Part shown: positions 23,936-26,243 of the stretch, piece by piece
How the letters are laid out: the number at the start of each line of letters is the position of its first letter
Position numbering within the stretch: the first letter of the stretch is position 1
Assembly: GCA_900552495.1 (NCBI GenBank)
Contig: URZY01000014.1
Coordinates: 1 to 26,243 of the forward strand
Direction of reading: 5' to 3'
Length of the DNA stretch: 26,243 nt
Source of the DNA: an uncultured Mycoplasmatota bacterium
Lineage (GTDB): Bacteria; Bacillota_I; Bacilli_A; RF39; UBA660
The notes under the pieces: generated by a model
Told to the model about the DNA's origin: nothing
What the model saw: the letters and a program-made list of their open reading frames with translations, nothing else
The model's database searches: none
Program-made: the position numbers and the translations under genes

Positions 23936-23957
23936 GAAAGCTACAGCTTTCTTTTTT
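23936..23957 (+). terminator. Terminator of the HAD/membrane-protein unit
   Basis: GAAAGCT and AGCTTTC (2-nt loop) are followed by six T, 1 nt beyond the stop codon. This may be too tight a loop, but slight fraying gives a workable terminator. Confidence 0.75.
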
Positions 23958-23960
23958 CTT

Positions 23961-23980
23961 TCCCATAATTTCCCATAATT
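23961..23980 (+). repeat. Two tandem copies of a 10-bp repeat
   Basis: TCCCATAATT occurs twice in succession, upstream of the first promoter-like module of the two-component leader. It might be a direct-repeat regulator site; OmpR-family regulators often bind direct repeats of about 10 bp spacing. Confidence 0.55.
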
Positions 23981-23991
23981 TTTTAATATTT

Positions 23992-24014
23992 TATACACAA
24001 TTGCTTGCTATAAT
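23992..24014 (+). promoter_or_regulatory. Promoter-like module 1 of the two-component leader
   Basis: TATACACAATT (23992-24002) followed by TATAAT (24009-24014), then an AAAGGAGG at 24024. It shares the 11-nt block with module 3. The -35 position (about 23986-23991) is not a good consensus, as expected for an activated promoter. Confidence 0.55.
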
Positions 24015-24204
24015 GGAAGCATGAAAGGAGGAAAAGATAAGATAAGGTTATAAAAATAATGTAAAAAAGTTTACGATGTTTCTTAAATATGTGCTTGTTC
24101 GACATAGATGTTTGTTATTATAGGAACATAGAAAGGAGATATTGGAAGATAGAAAGAAAAAAATTTAAAAATAAGGAGCGTGATGCCAATAAGTAGTTAA
24201 AATG

Positions 24205-24226
24205 TATACACAATTCGTGGTATACT
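24205..24226 (+). promoter_or_regulatory. Promoter-like module 3, for the response regulator
   Basis: TATACACAATT (24205-24215) followed by TATACT (24221-24226). Transcription would start near 24233 and so leave out the TTG start at 24228, supporting ATG at 24249. Identical 11-nt block to module 1, about 213 bp upstream. Confidence 0.6.
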
Positions 24227-24248
24227 ATTGGTAGGGGATGAAAAGATT

Positions 24249-24905
24249 ATGTTTACAATTTGTTTAGTTGAAGATGAAGTTGATCTAGCAAATCTTATAA
24301 AAGCATATTTGGAGAAAGCAGGATATGATGTTGTTTGTTTTACTAAAGGTAGTGAAGCAATAGACTATATCGATAAAAAAAGTGATTTGTGGATACTTGA
24401 TATAATGTTAGGGGATGACATTAATGGCTATGATGTTATTAAGGCAATTAGGGAAAAAGATACCAATGTCCCAGTAATATTTACATCAGCTAGAGATCAA
24501 GACTTGGATAAAATATTAGGGTTAGAACTTGGTAGTGATGATTACATTACTAAACCATATTCTAGTAAAGAATTGGTACTTAGAGTTAATAATATAATTA
24601 AAAGAGTTTACAAGGAGAAGTTTAATACTAATATTTCATATAATGGTTATGTTATTGACACAGAAAAGAGAATGGTTTGTTCAGAGGATAAAGAGATTAA
24701 ACTTACAACATTAGAGTTTGACTTGTTGCTTTTATTCTTAAAAAATAAAGAAAAAACATTTTCAAGAGAAGAGATACTTAATGCAGTTTGGGGAAATGAT
24801 TATTTTGGATCAGATAGAGTGGTTGATGACTTAGTTAGACGCCTTAGAAAGAAACTCAAATTGAATCTAGATGCTGTATATGGATATGGATATAGATTAT
24901 TATGA
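24249..24905 (+). CDS. OmpR/PhoB-family response regulator
   Basis: A receiver domain (residues 1-115) has the acidic pair in VEDE, phosphoacceptor Asp51 (LWILDIML), switch Thr in FTSA and Lys in TKPY. A winged-helix DNA-binding domain (about 128-218) follows, with LTTLEFDLLLLFLKN, REEILNAVWG, RVVDDLVRRLRKKL and YGYGYRLL. I start at ATG 24249; an upstream in-frame TTG at 24228 lies at the predicted transcription start and is unlikely. The stop TGA overlaps the kinase ATG by 4 nt, so both are translated together. It may regulate its own operon, since the leader has repeated promoter blocks. Signal and target genes are unknown; the ylb or pilus loci nearby are not shown to be targets. Confidence 0.93.
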   Translation: MFTICLVEDEVDLANLIKAYLEKAGYDVVCFTKGSEAIDYIDKKSDLWILDIMLGDDINGYDVIKAIREKDTNVPVIFTSARDQDLDKILGLELGSDDYITKPYSSKELVLRVNNIIKRVYKEKFNTNISYNGYVIDTEKRMVCSEDKEIKLTTLEFDLLLLFLKNKEKTFSREEILNAVWGNDYFGSDRVVDDLVRRLRKKLKLNLDAVYGYGYRLL

Positions 24906-26179
24906 AATTAAGTAGATTAAAACTTAGTAAGCAATTAGTAATAATTGTTGCAATTGCCTTTGCATTATTGTTTACATCCTTAGGGGTTGTACTTCCGAGT
25001 GTTTTAATACCAGTTGCGGAAGCTAACCTGTATAACTATTTAAGAGAACCTTTAAATTTGATGGATAATGAAATGAAACAAGAACTCCTAAATACAGAAG
25101 TTGCATATATTTACTCACTAGAAGATCAAAATGTATTAGTTAGTGATAATTTAAAGGATATAACCGGAACTGCAAATCCAGATGTTATTTTAAAAAAGAT
25201 TGATAAAACTTATGGAAAATTCATATACGAACATAAAACTTATTATTACTATTCTTTAAAAAATGATCAACTTACAAAGATTGCTATAGCTAATGATAGT
25301 TATATCAATAGAACTAAAGCAGATATATTAGGAACAATATTTCCAATAGTATTACTGACATTTTTAATAATCGGATTTATATTAGTTTTGTGGTCTATAT
25401 TTATCGTTTGGAAGATTGAAAAACTAAAAAGTAAGATAGATAATATAGATAATCCAGATTATGATCATTCAGTTGATTTTGAAACGGATGATGAGATTAA
25501 GTCTTTAGCATTAGCAATAGAAGATATGCGACTTTCTCTAATTAATCAAGAGAAATATCGCAATAAAATGTATCAAAATATTTCACATGATTTTAAAACA
25601 CCTCTCACTGTTATAAAATCTTATATTGAAGCTGTTGAAGATGATGTAGAAGATGAAAAGACGGCGCTTCAAGTCATTAAACAGCAGACAGCTAAATTGG
25701 AACAAAAAGTACACTCACTTCTTTACTTAAATAAACTTGACTATCTTAAAGATATACCAGTTAAAGATATTGTTTTAGTTGATATGGAGGCAATTATAAA
25801 GGCTGAAGTTGAAAAGTTTAAGTTTCATAGAAAAGATGTAAACTTCATAATTGACATTGATAAAAAGGCAAAATATTATGGAACTGTCGAACATTGGGAA
25901 ACAATACTTGATAATTTACTGGGGAACTTTATGAGATATGCAAATGCTACTATTAAAATTACGGCGAAACAAAACAAACTCATTTTATATAATGACGGCG
26001 AAAATATTGATAATGATCTTCTTGATGGAATCTTTACTCCGTTCCGTAAGGGGATTAAAGGTGAGTTTGGATTAGGCCTTTCTATTGTTAAAAAGACACT
26101 AAATATTATGGATTATGATATTACAATTAAAAATGAAAAGAAAGGTGTGTCATTTATTATTACAAAAGGAAAACCATAA
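24902..26179 (+). CDS. Sensor histidine kinase
   Basis: A membrane kinase for the preceding regulator. One membrane helix at about 10-33, an extracytoplasmic sensor of about 105 residues (Tyr/Lys/Asp-rich, no recognised domain), and a second helix near 142-170. A short HAMP-like linker follows, then HisKA with the phosphoacceptor His229 in NISHDFKTPLTVIKSYIEA. The ATPase domain shows N-box WETILDNLLGNFMRYA, a G1-like NDGENI, F-box-like IFTPFRKG and G2 GEFGLGLSIVKK. Both halves are intact (425 aa), so it should be active. Family resembles general envelope-sensing kinases; the signal is not predictable. The stop lies in a hairpin loop, followed by a second terminator hairpin. Confidence 0.93.
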   Translation: MKLSRLKLSKQLVIIVAIAFALLFTSLGVVLPSVLIPVAEANLYNYLREPLNLMDNEMKQELLNTEVAYIYSLEDQNVLVSDNLKDITGTANPDVILKKIDKTYGKFIYEHKTYYYYSLKNDQLTKIAIANDSYINRTKADILGTIFPIVLLTFLIIGFILVLWSIFIVWKIEKLKSKIDNIDNPDYDHSVDFETDDEIKSLALAIEDMRLSLINQEKYRNKMYQNISHDFKTPLTVIKSYIEAVEDDVEDEKTALQVIKQQTAKLEQKVHSLLYLNKLDYLKDIPVKDIVLVDMEAIIKAEVEKFKFHRKDVNFIIDIDKKAKYYGTVEHWETILDNLLGNFMRYANATIKITAKQNKLILYNDGENIDNDLLDGIFTPFRKGIKGEFGLGLSIVKKTLNIMDYDITIKNEKKGVSFIITKGKP

Positions 26180-26188
26180 TTGGTTTTC
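26169..26188 (+). terminator. First hairpin at the kinase end, stop codon in the loop
   Basis: GAAAACC and GGTTTTC pair perfectly around ATAATT, which contains the TAA stop. There is no T-run after it, so it is not itself a canonical terminator; it is followed at once by the second hairpin. Confidence 0.6.
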
Positions 26189-26206
26189 TCAGACTGTTGA
26201 CAAATA
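26189..26206 (+). repeat. 18-nt repeat, copy at the right end
   Basis: TCAGACTGTTGACAAATA is identical over all 18 nt to the reverse complement of 39-56. Both copies lie between two tandem hairpins just after a stop codon, on the coding strand of the gene they follow. Confidence 0.7.
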
Positions 26207-26235
26207 AAAATTTGTTAATAGTCTTTTATTTTTTT
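26191..26235 (+). terminator. Long terminator hairpin after the kinase
   Basis: AGACTGTTGACAAAT (26191-26205) pairs with ATTTGTTAATAGTCT (26210-26224) over 15 bp with two G-T wobbles and an AAAA loop, then a long T-rich run. Its 5' arm contains the repeated 18-nt sequence. Confidence 0.85.
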
Positions 26236-26243
26236 ATGAAATG

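Larger units (their letters stand above)
23935..24248 (+). other. 314-bp leader region of the two-component operon
   Basis: This gap between the membrane-protein gene and the response regulator holds a terminator, a tandem 10-bp repeat and promoter-like modules at 23992-24014, about 24095-24121 and 24205-24226. It also has strong Shine-Dalgarno sequences at 24024-24031 (AAAGGAGG), 24132-24138 (AAAGGAG) and 24174-24179 (AAGGAG). No substantial open frame follows any of these: the second could serve a TTG frame of nine codons including the stop, and the third leads to ATG and a five-residue frame. No tRNA-like structure was seen. Leader peptides, a small RNA or decayed genes are possible. Confidence 0.6.

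Noticed and set aside
24015..24060. A small protein gene behind AAAGGAGG at 24024
   Set aside because: No start codon lies at a useful distance; the only ATG (24059) is followed at once by TAA.
1..26243. CRISPR array, tRNA, rRNA, insertion sequence or phage genes
   Set aside because: No regularly spaced repeats, cloverleaf patterns, transposase motifs or phage protein patterns were seen.

Overview
The window is a low-GC (AT-rich) chromosomal segment with tight gene packing, strong AGGAGG-type ribosome binding sites and standard stop codons. TGA is used as a stop (PBP, tmk, response regulator) and TGG encodes Trp, so this is genetic code 11, not the Mycoplasma code. Family content (efp and rpmG of Gram-positive type, paired M16 peptidases YmfF/YmfH, YlbJ, YlbL, a DUF2624-like protein) points to a Firmicutes/Bacilli lineage, perhaps one of the uncultured gut Bacilli close to the Erysipelotrichia/Mollicutes branch. 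The lineage is inferred from gene families and composition. No rRNA, tRNA, CRISPR array, transposase or phage gene was seen, so it reads as core chromosome.

Layout. (1) 1-913, minus strand: a 175-aa unknown protein with its own consensus promoter, preceded by an 82-aa DUF2624-like frame that has no ATG, GTG or TTG and seems to start at ATT. (2) 989-3890, plus: a class B penicillin-binding protein, then rpmG and efp from a strong promoter. (3) 3991-8133: FtsK/SpoIIIE translocase, a Tim44-like membrane protein with a zinc ribbon, and DeoD. (4) 8178-11787: the YmfF/YmfH M16 pair and a membrane-anchored protein of unknown function. (5) 11888-15352: lepA-hemW-HD hydrolase, an overlapping operon. 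(6) 15430-16774: a secreted or anchored protein of unknown function and an atypical thymidylate kinase. (7) 16808-20648: a type IV pilus/type II secretion-like locus. An assembly ATPase with a roughly 440-residue disordered tail is divergent from two overlapping pseudopilin genes. (8) 20645-23934: ylbJ (minus) divergent from ylbL, then a 5'(3')-deoxyribonucleotidase-like HAD protein and a basic-tailed membrane protein. (9) 23935-26179: a 314-bp leader with repeated promoter-like modules, then an OmpR-family response regulator and its histidine kinase.

The points most worth a second look are: the ATT-start frame; an 18-nt sequence repeated in opposite orientation at both ends of the window, each copy inside a double-hairpin 3' end; the PilB/GspE-type ATPase with its long Pro/Thr/Glu-rich tail next to two pseudopilins; the repeated promoter modules ahead of the two-component system; and the habit of placing stop codons inside terminator hairpins. 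Nothing here proves a wholly new system. The pilus-like locus is the best candidate for unusual biology.
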